Notes under the pieces: model-generated
Databases searched by the model: none
Told to the model about the DNA's origin: nothing
Seen by the model: only the letters and a program-made list of their open reading frames with translations
Program-made: the position numbers and the translations under genes
Assembly (NCBI RefSeq): GCF_917563885.1
Contig: NZ_CAKJTG010000016.1
Coordinates: 35,158-99,157 of the forward strand
Origin: Pseudoneobacillus rhizosphaerae
Lineage (GTDB): Bacteria > Bacillota > Bacilli > Bacillales > Cytobacillaceae
Direction: 5' to 3'
Length of the DNA: 64,000 nucleotides
Shown: positions 25,150 to 34,914 of the stretch, piece by piece
Layout: every line of letters begins with the position of its first letter
Position numbering within the stretch: position 1 is the stretch's first letter

Positions 25150-28100
25150 ATGATCATTAAAGATATGTTTCAGAAAGACATTGAGAGAGATATAAGAGGA
25201 GTTATAAAAGTCGCACAAACCGATGATGACAATATCTATCAAGAGCTTGATGAATATGTGGTGACAAGAGAGTTACATAAGCACTTATCCAAATTCTATG
25301 AGAATTATCAAAAGGGCATAGATGGAACTACAGATAAAATGGGAGTATGGATTAGCGGATTCTTCGGATCTGGTAAATCTCATTTCTTGAAAATCCTTGC
25401 GTACTTGATTGAAAACAAGAAAGTAAAAAATAAAAAAGCTATTGAGTTCTTCCAAGATAAAATACAAGATCCTTTAGTTCTGGCAAACATGAATAGAACT
25501 TCTGACGTTGAGACAGAAGTAATTCTTTTCAATATTGATTCGAAGGCATCCATGGATAGTAAGTCGAAAGATGATGCGATTTTACGTGTATTTATGAAGG
25601 TGTTCTATGAACATAAAGGGTATTTTGGAGATATTCCTGGCGTTGCGGAAATGGAGAAATACTTAGATCAAAAAGGTGTCTACGAACAGTTTAAAGTTGA
25701 GTTTAAGGCACATTCAGGTGAAGAATGGGTTGACCGCCGTAACACTTTCTATTTCGATGCTGACTACGTAATTGGAGCCTTAACAAAGGTAACGGATATG
25801 TCCGAAGAATCAGCTCGAAATTGGTTTGAGAATGGAGTAAATAATTTTGAGATTAGCATTGAAAAATTCGCCAAGGATGTAAAGGAATACATAGATCAAA
25901 AGGGCAAGAACTTTCATCTTGTGTTTTTAGTGGATGAAATCGGTCAGTTTATTGGGGACAGCCGTAGTCTCATGCTTAATCTGCAAACAGTTGCGGAGGA
26001 CTTGGGTACTTTTGCCAAAGGGAAAGTTTGGATCATGGTTACTTCCCAAGAAAGCATTGATAGCATCGTTAAGGTAAAAGGAGATGACTTCTCTCGTATT
26101 CAGGGCCGCTTTGATACGAGATTATCGCTTTCATCGATTTCAGTGGATGAAGTAATTAAGAAGCGTATTCTCTTAAAGAAAGACTTTGCTAACGATAAGC
26201 TCAAAGTCATTTATCCAGAGAAAAGTGCCATCTTGAAGAATTTAATTAGTTTCAAAGAAAGCACTGCGGATTTAAGGGGCTACGACAACGAGCAAGAATT
26301 TGCAGATGTTTACCCTTTTATTCCATATCAATTCAAACTACTTCAAAATGTATTTGAGCAAGTAAGACGACATGGTTCTTCTGGTAAGCATTTATCAGAA
26401 GGGGAACGTTCCATGCTATCTGCTTTTAAAGAAGCAGGACTGCAATATAAAGATGCAGAGGAAGGTCTTTTAATTCCTTTCTATGCGTTTTACGATACGA
26501 TAAAAGAATTCCTCAATCCAACCATTTCGAGGGTAATTGAGGGAGCATATGAAAACCCTGCTCTTAAAGATGACGAATTTAACATAAACCTCTTGAAAGT
26601 GTTGTTTATGATCAAATACATCAAAGAGCTTCCTGCGAATATTGAAAATATTGCTACCCTTATGGTGACAAGCATTGATGAAGATAAATTAGAGTTAAAA
26701 GAAAAAATAAAAGTATCTTTAAGAAAGCTGATTTCTCAAACGCTTGTTCAGAAAAACGGAGATTTCTTTATCTTCTTAACCGATGATGAACAAGATATTA
26801 ACCGAGAAATTAAGACAATCAATGTAGATGAAGATGTGATTAAAAGAGAACTTGCCAATTATATCTTCCAAGACCTTTATGACGAGAAAAAGTACCGTTA
26901 TTCATCCGAATATTCATTTTCTTACAATCAGAAAATGGATGAAAAGAATTATGGAAATCAAACATCCAATATTGGTGTAAATATTCTATCTCCATTATCA
27001 GATCACTATGGAAAATCAGAACAAGAATTAATGATGATATCGTCTGGAAACGGTGAATTACTACTAAAATTGGGTGGCAATGAATCGTATATCGAAGAGA
27101 TGGAAGAAGTGCTAAGAATTGAAGAGTATCGTAAGAAAAAGAACATCACTCAACTTCCTGAGAGTATTCAGAACATCTTGAACAACAAACAGGCTGAAGT
27201 GCGAGAAAGAAGACGTAGGGTACGTGAATTATTAGAAGATGCGGTTAAAAGCGGTCAATTCTTTATCAATGGGGACAACGTGGCTATCAAAGGCTCAACA
27301 GTAAAAGAGAAAATGAATACAGCCCTACACTCATTGGTAGACAATGTTTATACAAAATTAACCTATGTAAAACAATTTATAGGTACTGAAAATGAACTTC
27401 GCTCAATTTTAAAATCTAATGAAGAGCAATTGACATTAAGTACAGCCATGAAACAAGTACCAAATGAGCTGGCTATCAAAGAAATTTCTGATTTTATTAG
27501 CCTACAAGATTCGATTCAAAAGCAGATTCGAGTCAAAATGATTGTTGATCGTTTCAACGACAAACCTTATGGATGGAGAGAGCTTGATATCCAAGGGATT
27601 ATTGCTGAGCTACTAAGGGATCAGAAAATTAGAATTCGCTATAACTCGGAGTACCTGGAGCCAGCAGTAGTTGCAAGCAAGATTGTCACTGTTTTAACCA
27701 AAACATCTGAAGCCGACAAAGGCATCATCTTAAAAAGAAAAAAAGTAGATGAAGCACTCATAAAGGTAGCGAAGAAGGTCTGCAAGGATTTATTTAACAA
27801 AACCGATCTGCCAGATGATGAAGATGGTTTAGTGAAAGAGATACGATCATTGATCGAAAAACAAATGAATGAGATTTATGCATACAAGGCTCGCTACGAA
27901 GGCAGAAAATACCCAGGTATGAGCTTGCTTGACAAAGGATTAAGTTATTTTGATGAGTTCCACAAAGGGTTAGATAATGCATCATTCTTTGGAAAGATGA
28001 AAGAACTACAAAAAGACCTTAGTTATTGGGAAGAGGACATGACTTACATCAAGAGCTTCTTTGGTACTGATCAAAAGGACATATTTGATAAAGGGCTATC

Positions 28101-28731
28101 AGCTATCAATAAGTATCAAGAAAACAAAGCCTATCTTGTTGGAAATGAAGCGGAAAATTACATTGAAAAATTGACAGACATCTTAAATGATCCGATTCCT
28201 TACAGGAAAATAAAGCTAATCCCTGAAATCGTAAAAGGTATTGAGGATCAAATTAATCTTGTCTTATCGGAGAAAAAAGAAAATGCAAAAGAGAAAATCA
28301 AGTTGGATTATGATTACCTTTCTCTGAAAGCGAAGCAGTATGGCGTATCGAACGAAACAAAAGAACGAGTCGAACAATATTCTCCTGCCTTAATAGCACA
28401 AGTGGAAGAGTTTGTTGATATTTATAAAGTGGATGCGACAATTTCTCAAAGCACAAGTTTTAAAGAACAATACGAACGGAAGATAAATCTTGAAATAGAG
28501 GAATGGCATAGAAGAACTGTTGTCACACCTCCTGTAGTAATTGATGGAGGCGGTAACGAACCTGGCGGTGGACAAGTTGCAACCGTTCAAAAGCAAAAGG
28601 TTAAAGCCTCAGAACTAATTGTAGTGAAGGAATTACGTTCGGAAGAGGATGTAGACCAGTACATCAGCACGTTATCAAATAAGTTAAAACAAATCATTAA
28701 GTCGAATAAAGAAATCGAGTTCATTGATTAG
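25150..28731 (+). CDS. brxC: BREX ATPase BrxC (DUF499-like)
   Basis: 1193 residues, the normal BrxC size. The N-terminal AAA+ module has a Walker A GFFGSGKS at 70-77 and a Walker B FLVDEIGQF near residue 260, followed by an ORC-like helical region and long coiled segments. A glycine-rich stretch, VVIDGGGNEPGGGQV, near 1135 precedes the C-terminal tail. It is essential in type 1 BREX for methylation and restriction. ATG behind GAAGAGGGGG. Frame intact throughout; 15 bases separate it from pglX. Confidence 0.95.
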   Translation: MIIKDMFQKDIERDIRGVIKVAQTDDDNIYQELDEYVVTRELHKHLSKFYENYQKGIDGTTDKMGVWISGFFGSGKSHFLKILAYLIENKKVKNKKAIEFFQDKIQDPLVLANMNRTSDVETEVILFNIDSKASMDSKSKDDAILRVFMKVFYEHKGYFGDIPGVAEMEKYLDQKGVYEQFKVEFKAHSGEEWVDRRNTFYFDADYVIGALTKVTDMSEESARNWFENGVNNFEISIEKFAKDVKEYIDQKGKNFHLVFLVDEIGQFIGDSRSLMLNLQTVAEDLGTFAKGKVWIMVTSQESIDSIVKVKGDDFSRIQGRFDTRLSLSSISVDEVIKKRILLKKDFANDKLKVIYPEKSAILKNLISFKESTADLRGYDNEQEFADVYPFIPYQFKLLQNVFEQVRRHGSSGKHLSEGERSMLSAFKEAGLQYKDAEEGLLIPFYAFYDTIKEFLNPTISRVIEGAYENPALKDDEFNINLLKVLFMIKYIKELPANIENIATLMVTSIDEDKLELKEKIKVSLRKLISQTLVQKNGDFFIFLTDDEQDINREIKTINVDEDVIKRELANYIFQDLYDEKKYRYSSEYSFSYNQKMDEKNYGNQTSNIGVNILSPLSDHYGKSEQELMMISSGNGELLLKLGGNESYIEEMEEVLRIEEYRKKKNITQLPESIQNILNNKQAEVRERRRRVRELLEDAVKSGQFFINGDNVAIKGSTVKEKMNTALHSLVDNVYTKLTYVKQFIGTENELRSILKSNEEQLTLSTAMKQVPNELAIKEISDFISLQDSIQKQIRVKMIVDRFNDKPYGWRELDIQGIIAELLRDQKIRIRYNSEYLEPAVVASKIVTVLTKTSEADKGIILKRKKVDEALIKVAKKVCKDLFNKTDLPDDEDGLVKEIRSLIEKQMNEIYAYKARYEGRKYPGMSLLDKGLSYFDEFHKGLDNASFFGKMKELQKDLSYWEEDMTYIKSFFGTDQKDIFDKGLSAINKYQENKAYLVGNEAENYIEKLTDILNDPIPYRKIKLIPEIVKGIEDQINLVLSEKKENAKEKIKLDYDYLSLKAKQYGVSNETKERVEQYSPALIAQVEEFVDIYKVDATISQSTSFKEQYERKINLEIEEWHRRTVVTPPVVIDGGGNEPGGGQVATVQKQKVKASELIVVKELRSEEDVDQYISTLSNKLKQIIKSNKEIEFID

Positions 28732-28746
28732 TCGGGAGATGTAAGA

Positions 28747-31700
28747 ATGAATAAGTCAGCTCTGAAAACCTTTGCGACAAGTGCCAGAAAAGAACTCCTA
28801 AAAAAAGTAGAAGCAAAGGCAATGAAAATTGGAATTACCGAAGACACAATAAAAAAAGCAGACGTTGAAAGCTCAGATGCCATCTTTATAGATGGAAGAC
28901 AGCTTTCAAGAGAAGAAAAGATTCAACGTGATAAACTTGTTGCTCGTATTAATCAAATCGGATTTAAACAGGTAATGGAAGAAGTCGCTTATACTTGGTT
29001 TAACCGTTTTACAGCACTACGTTTTATGGAAGTAAATGATTATCTACCGACAGGTGTAAGGGTGTTATCCTCTTCAAATCCAAATAGTGCAGATCCAGAT
29101 ATGATAAATGAGGCATTTGAATTAGACTTAGAGATTGAGCTTGATAAAGAGTACATATATGAGTTGAAATTGAATAATAAAACTGAAGAGCTTTTTAAGT
29201 ACCTAATAATAAAACACTGTAACGACTTGTATCGGTATCTTCCTTTTATGTTTGAGACAATTGATGATTATACTGAGATTCTCTTCCCAGAAGGATTATT
29301 AGCAAAGGACTCCTTTCTTCGCCGAATGACTGACATAGATTTTATCCCAGAAGATAATTGGCAGAAGGTTGAAGTTATTGGATGGTTGTACCAGTTCTAT
29401 ATTGCGGAAGAGAAAGATAGGGTGTTTAGAGAAAAGAAAAAATATAAACCAGAAGAAATACCATATGCTACACAGCTTTTTACCCCTGATTGGATAGTAC
29501 GCTATATGGTACAAAATTCATTAGGTCGTTATTGGATAGAATCCCATCCAGAACATCGAGATTTATTAGCAAACTGGGAGTTCTATCTTGAAAATCCGAA
29601 TCCTGAACCGGATTTTGAGGGAAAACTTGCTCCTTATATAAATAAAGAGCTTAAAGTTGAGGATATAAAGTGTTTTGATCCAGCTATGGGTAGTGGACAC
29701 ATCCTTGTTTATATGTTTGATGTGCTATATGAGATTTATAAAAAATGCGGGTACATGGAACGAGAAATCCCAAGGCTAATTGTTGAGAATAATCTTTTTG
29801 GTTTAGATATTGATGATCGTGCTTATCAACTCGCTTGTTTTTCTGTCGTAATGAAAGCTATAGAGTATAACAGCCGTTTCTTTAGAAGTATTGAAAGAGA
29901 TGGCTTAAAATTAAACTTTACATCTATCCAAGAAACAAATTCTTTTAATGATGGAGATATAGCCTATATTGTAGGTGACAGTGATGGAACACAGTTTAAC
30001 AAAGTTAAGGAATTTTCCGAACAGTTCCAACATGGAAAAACATTAGGTTCTTTAATCAAAGTTTGTGAATATGATCGAGACTTATTAGAACAAAGATTAG
30101 AATATATTCAATCTAATCCCGCTACAAATTTATTTGAAGAAGAAATTAGAACGAAAATATTAGGGTTGCTACCACAATTATTAAAACAGGCTGAAATCAT
30201 GTACCAACGTTATGATATTTTAGTAACAAATCCGCCTTATATGGGTTCAGGAAGTATGAACGATACTTTATCGAACTTCCTCAAAAAGAATTATACTGAT
30301 TCAAAATCTGACTTATTTGCTTGTTTTATGGAAATTGAACATTATTTAAAGCAAGAAGGTTTATATGCGAGTATTAACCAACATTCTTGGATGTTCTTGG
30401 CAAGTTTTGAAATGTTGAGAGAAAAAGTTATAAAAAATAAGACAATTTCTACGATGTTACATTTAGGACCAAGAGCATTTGAAGAAATAGGTGGAGAAGT
30501 AGTACAATCTACAGCATTTGTAATGAGAAATACTAAAATTCCAAATATAAATGGGATATATCTACGCTTGGTCGAAGAAAGAACTGCCCAGTCGAAGAAA
30601 GATAAAACAGTTGAAGTTGTAAGAGATAATACACAATCAAATTATTTTAAATTCAATCAAGATGACTATAGGAAAATCCCAGGTAGTCCAATTGCTTATT
30701 GGCTTAGTGATAAATTTATTGAAAATTTTGAACGAGGTAAGAACTTTGGTGAATTTGGAATCACAAAGAAAGGTATATTAACTGGTAATGATTTGAGATT
30801 TGTAAGAAAATGGTTTGAAATTGAAAATGATAAGGTAGGATATCATACTTTAAATTATGAAGATATGCAGGAAAGTAAGAAAAAGTGGTTTCCCATAACG
30901 GGAGGCGGATTCTTTAGAAGATGGTATGGTAACTTTGAAAATGTAGTGAATCTTGAAAATGATGCTTACGAGATAAAGTTTGACAACAAAAATAACTTTA
31001 GATTAAGAGAAAGCACTTATTATTTTCTCGAAGGTTTAACATGGACAGAAGTTTCAAGCAAATTATTTTCATTAAGATATGTTCCACAAGGGATTTTGTT
31101 TGGAAATGGGGGCCCTACTGGCTTTGTTCAAGAGGGTATATATTATTTTATAGGATTATTAAATTCTAAAATAGCTCAGGAGGCATTAAACATTCTTGCT
31201 CCAACCATAAATTTTGGCCCAGAGCAAATTAAAAGGATTCCATGTATTGTTGAAAAAACTAATGAAGTTGAAATATTAAGTAAAGAGTGTATAAATCTTT
31301 CAAAACAGGATTGGGATAATTTTGAGGATTCATGGGATTTTAAAGAACACCCTTTTATTAAATGGAAAGATAGGTCTGGTAAGTTTAAAAACACCTTTAA
31401 CCTATGGGAAAAAATTTCAGAAGGCAATTTTCAAAAACTGAAAACAAATGAAGAGAAACTAAATCGCATTTTTATTGAAATCTATGATTTGAAGAATGAA
31501 ATATCCCCAGAAGTAGATGAGCAATATGTTACAATCCGAAAAGCGGATTTAGAGCGTGATATTAAGAGTTTCATCTCGTATGCAGTTGGTTGCTCTTTTG
31601 GTAGATATTCTTTAGATGAAGAAGGTCTTATCTATGCAGGAGGAGAGTTTTCCTTAGATAGATACAAAACTTTCAAGGTTGATAAGGACAACATACTTCC

Positions 31701-32265
31701 AATCCTACCAGGTACATATTATGAAGATGATATTGTATCGAAATTTGTTGAATTTGTTGAAATAATCTATGGAAAAGAGACATTAGCAGAAAATCTTAAC
31801 TTTTTAGCCGATACTCTTGGCAAGAAAAAAGATGAAACTGCGAAAGAAACGATTAGACGCTATTTCCTAAATGACTTCTTCAAGGATCATGTACAAACGT
31901 ATAAGAAACGACCGATTTATTGGTTATTTACATCAGGTAAGCAAAAGGCATTTAACTGTTTAGTTTATATGCACCGTTACGACAGGACTACCTTATCTCG
32001 TATTCGAACTGATTATCTACACGAATACCAAATTCGCCTTGATGCTGAGAAGAAGGATTTATTGAGCATTATTGAGGGTGATTATACTGCGAAAGAAATT
32101 AGTAATGCAAAGAAGGAATTAAAGGTATTAGACAAGAAGATTGAAGAGTTGAAAGAATATGATGAATTGTTGCACCACAAGGCAGATATGCAAATCGAAA
32201 TTGATTTGGATGAAGGAGTAGTGCAAAATTATGAAATGTTTAAAGGACTTGTAGCAAAAATATAG
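28747..32265 (+). CDS. pglX: BREX adenine-specific DNA methyltransferase PglX
   Basis: 1172 residues. The SAM-binding motif is DPAMGSGH at 311-318; the catalytic m6A motif NPPY is at 495-498 in LVTNPPYMGSGSM. A large C-terminal target-recognition and helical region follows and ends in a coiled segment with charged repeats. PglX methylates a six-base non-palindromic site on one strand, marking host DNA; the site for this enzyme cannot be read from its sequence. No phase-variable tract or break is seen. ATG behind CGGGAG. An inverted repeat follows the stop. Confidence 0.95.
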   Translation: MNKSALKTFATSARKELLKKVEAKAMKIGITEDTIKKADVESSDAIFIDGRQLSREEKIQRDKLVARINQIGFKQVMEEVAYTWFNRFTALRFMEVNDYLPTGVRVLSSSNPNSADPDMINEAFELDLEIELDKEYIYELKLNNKTEELFKYLIIKHCNDLYRYLPFMFETIDDYTEILFPEGLLAKDSFLRRMTDIDFIPEDNWQKVEVIGWLYQFYIAEEKDRVFREKKKYKPEEIPYATQLFTPDWIVRYMVQNSLGRYWIESHPEHRDLLANWEFYLENPNPEPDFEGKLAPYINKELKVEDIKCFDPAMGSGHILVYMFDVLYEIYKKCGYMEREIPRLIVENNLFGLDIDDRAYQLACFSVVMKAIEYNSRFFRSIERDGLKLNFTSIQETNSFNDGDIAYIVGDSDGTQFNKVKEFSEQFQHGKTLGSLIKVCEYDRDLLEQRLEYIQSNPATNLFEEEIRTKILGLLPQLLKQAEIMYQRYDILVTNPPYMGSGSMNDTLSNFLKKNYTDSKSDLFACFMEIEHYLKQEGLYASINQHSWMFLASFEMLREKVIKNKTISTMLHLGPRAFEEIGGEVVQSTAFVMRNTKIPNINGIYLRLVEERTAQSKKDKTVEVVRDNTQSNYFKFNQDDYRKIPGSPIAYWLSDKFIENFERGKNFGEFGITKKGILTGNDLRFVRKWFEIENDKVGYHTLNYEDMQESKKKWFPITGGGFFRRWYGNFENVVNLENDAYEIKFDNKNNFRLRESTYYFLEGLTWTEVSSKLFSLRYVPQGILFGNGGPTGFVQEGIYYFIGLLNSKIAQEALNILAPTINFGPEQIKRIPCIVEKTNEVEILSKECINLSKQDWDNFEDSWDFKEHPFIKWKDRSGKFKNTFNLWEKISEGNFQKLKTNEEKLNRIFIEIYDLKNEISPEVDEQYVTIRKADLERDIKSFISYAVGCSFGRYSLDEEGLIYAGGEFSLDRYKTFKVDKDNILPILPGTYYEDDIVSKFVEFVEIIYGKETLAENLNFLADTLGKKKDETAKETIRRYFLNDFFKDHVQTYKKRPIYWLFTSGKQKAFNCLVYMHRYDRTTLSRIRTDYLHEYQIRLDAEKKDLLSIIEGDYTAKEISNAKKELKVLDKKIEELKEYDELLHHKADMQIEIDLDEGVVQNYEMFKGLVAKI

Positions 32266-32275
32266 TCAATCATGA

Positions 32276-32303
32276 GGATATACCAGTGATGACTGGTGTA
32301 TCC
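32276..32303 (+). terminator. Hairpin between pglX and pglZ
   Basis: GGATATACCAGT GATG ACTGGTGTATCC, a 12-bp stem with a single wobble pair, followed by TTGTTTT. It lies in the 69-base gap and probably lowers read-through into pglZ-brxL, splitting the locus into two expression units. Confidence 0.55.
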
Positions 32304-32334
32304 TTGTTTTATGGAGTTTGTTGTAGAGGGGTGA

Positions 32335-34896
32335 GTGGACTTGAATTTAGAACAGGTGATTACCACATTAACTGCCACGTTTAATGAAATACTTAATGAT
32401 GGTGAACAGAGAAAGATTGTTTTTTGGGTGGATAAGGATAGGGAGTTTGTTGAGGAAATCCAACAAGTAGCTCTTGATAAAGTAAAATTTCATCAGCTAA
32501 CTGAAAAGAACAACTTCTACACAAAATATTTGCTTGAAGAGGAGGATACGACCTCCCATTACCTTATCTATACCAACGATGATTTGAGTGGAGAAGAAAA
32601 TTGGCTTATGGATACGGTTTACTATTCAAAGACGTTTTATGCAGATAAGATATCTTTGTTGTTAAGCGACTTGGGAATTGATCCATCTTTGCGAGCGATT
32701 GTGAAGAAGTATGAGAAATTTTTCATCAAAAAGAATACACAAAAATTTAAGTCCTACGGGATTCAGGTCTATTCTGAAGAGAGTATTGATATCGCCATCA
32801 TGAGTGTTTTATGTAATTTAAAAACACCTGATTTTGAAGAAGTGCTAAAAACGGTATTAAAGGAAAGCATTTCAGAAGAAGAAAATAAGTACATAACTTC
32901 AATGGTGAAGTATTTTGATATTAATGTGTTCTGGAAGTACGTCTCTCATTTATATGACTACGATAGGGAGAACAAGACCCTAAAGACTATTTTTATGCAT
33001 CTTACGGTTACTGCACTTAGTCATTCGGTTGAGGAGTCAATGCTTACAAACGTAAAGAGTTTTATTGCCGAAAGAAACAAGTCAAATTCCTTAGTATTTA
33101 TTGATCATTGGATGCACCACAAGGTAGACTATGTGATTTACAATGAATTAGCAGAAATGATAGAACAAGAGTTACAATTAGCGGATCTTGTTCGCCAACT
33201 TCCGATTGAATCGTTTAAGAAGGCAGATACGTTCCCTTATTTCGATAAAGCTATCATCATTTATATTGCAAATAGTCTTGAAGCATTGCACGAAGACTAT
33301 GAGGAATACACCAAACTCATTAATCTCAGAAGAGTGAGACATTTTTACGAGAGATACCAATACATCTTTGATGCGTTATTCTACACAGTGAAGATGTACG
33401 AGTTCCATAAGAAATACAGCTCAGGCATTCCAAAAGCATCAGCGATTGATATTTGGAAGAACTATGTTAACGAGTATCACTCCATGGATACATATTATCG
33501 TAAGTTTTATGTGGCATTCGATAATGAGCCAAATAGTGAGATTTTGAAAAAGTTAAAAACGATGGTAGAAAACCTCTATACTAATTGGTATATGGGAGAT
33601 TTAAGCTCACATTGGTCTATGGCTGTAGAAACGGATATGAAAAATCAGTGGGTTCTTCCAGGGATTACAAATCAGCAGGAATTTTATAAGCAATATGTTG
33701 CTTCAAAAGTGTATAAGGGTGAACGGACTTTTGTCATTGTTTCAGATGCTCTAAGATACGAAGTCGGAGTAGAGATAATGGAGAAGCTGAATGCAGAAAC
33801 GTTAGGTGCGTGCGAGATCGAACCAATCCTTAGTGTTCTTCCTTCTGTTACAAAACTCGGAATGGCTTCTTTGTTACCGCACAAGGTTTTAGATATCGAT
33901 GAAAACGTAAGAGTTCTGGTTGATGGAAAGTCATCAAGTGGTTTGGATAATCGGAAGGTAATCATTGAATCTACAGTTGCAGATAGTGTTGCCATTCATG
34001 CACAAGAAGTGTTTGCCATGAACAAAGCAGGCAGAAGAGAGCATTTTAAAGGGAAAAAGTTGATTTACATTTACCATGATACAATCGATGCCATGGGGGA
34101 CAAAGCCTCTACTGAAATCTATACGTTTAATGCGGTTGAAAAGGCGATCGATGAAATCTCCACACTAATAAAAATCATTCGAGATGATTTGTCTGGAACA
34201 AACATCTTAATAACCTCTGATCATGGATTTGTCTATCAAAGAGAGCCATTAGTAGAAAGTGATAAAATTGAAAAAGAGGATATCCAGGCTATTGAATTGA
34301 AAAGAAGATACATGCTTTCAAAGGAAAATAGACAGATGGATGGAATTCTTAACATAAATATGGATTCTATCATTAATAATTATCATCAACTTAGGGTTCA
34401 CGTTCCGAAATCAACCATCCGTTTTAAGATGCAGGGTTCTGGTGTGAATTTTGTTCATGGGGGAGCAAGTCTTCAAGAAGTGGTGGTTCCATTAATTAAA
34501 TACAAAAATATTCGCAAGGGACAAGCTAACAGCAGAGAAATTGTTAAAGTTGATATCAAGTTGACAAGTTCCATACGTAAAATTACGAATAGTTTATTCC
34601 ATCTTTCTTTCTTCCAAACGGAAAAAGTAGAAGATAAGGTTGTGCCAAGAACGGTATTAATCTTTATGGCTAATGAACATGATATGGTTATTTCTAATGA
34701 GGAGACAATCATCGGTGATCGTACATCTGAAAACCCTGAAGAACGGACATTTAAGCTACGTTTTGCCCTAAAAACGACAACATATGATAAAAACAAGCAT
34801 TATTATCTAACCATAAAAGACATAGAGACTGGTGTAGTCCTGGAAAAGATACCGTTTATCATTAATTTGGGTATTGTCAGCGAGTTCGATTTCTAA
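32335..34896 (+). CDS. pglZ: BREX phosphatase-superfamily protein PglZ
   Basis: 853 residues, within the type 1 PglZ range. The N-terminal part is helical; the alkaline phosphatase-like core shows FVIVSDALRYEVG with D471 and LITSDHGFVYQRE with D629 and H630, the metal-binding pattern of the superfamily. It is required for methylation and restriction. Either GTG 32335 or TTG 32341 could be the start; AGAGGGG at 32324-32330 lies 4 and 10 bases from them respectively, so the TTG is a real alternative. Frame intact. Confidence 0.94.
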   Translation: MDLNLEQVITTLTATFNEILNDGEQRKIVFWVDKDREFVEEIQQVALDKVKFHQLTEKNNFYTKYLLEEEDTTSHYLIYTNDDLSGEENWLMDTVYYSKTFYADKISLLLSDLGIDPSLRAIVKKYEKFFIKKNTQKFKSYGIQVYSEESIDIAIMSVLCNLKTPDFEEVLKTVLKESISEEENKYITSMVKYFDINVFWKYVSHLYDYDRENKTLKTIFMHLTVTALSHSVEESMLTNVKSFIAERNKSNSLVFIDHWMHHKVDYVIYNELAEMIEQELQLADLVRQLPIESFKKADTFPYFDKAIIIYIANSLEALHEDYEEYTKLINLRRVRHFYERYQYIFDALFYTVKMYEFHKKYSSGIPKASAIDIWKNYVNEYHSMDTYYRKFYVAFDNEPNSEILKKLKTMVENLYTNWYMGDLSSHWSMAVETDMKNQWVLPGITNQQEFYKQYVASKVYKGERTFVIVSDALRYEVGVEIMEKLNAETLGACEIEPILSVLPSVTKLGMASLLPHKVLDIDENVRVLVDGKSSSGLDNRKVIIESTVADSVAIHAQEVFAMNKAGRREHFKGKKLIYIYHDTIDAMGDKASTEIYTFNAVEKAIDEISTLIKIIRDDLSGTNILITSDHGFVYQREPLVESDKIEKEDIQAIELKRRYMLSKENRQMDGILNINMDSIINNYHQLRVHVPKSTIRFKMQGSGVNFVHGGASLQEVVVPLIKYKNIRKGQANSREIVKVDIKLTSSIRKITNSLFHLSFFQTEKVEDKVVPRTVLIFMANEHDMVISNEETIIGDRTSENPEERTFKLRFALKTTTYDKNKHYYLTIKDIETGVVLEKIPFIINLGIVSEFDF

Positions 34897-34914
34897 AGTA
34901 AGGGAGGGAGTCCT

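Noticed and set aside
34473..34796. Reverse-strand frame of 107 codons in pglZ
   Set aside because: It lies fully inside pglZ, has no site and is a shadow of the coding strand.
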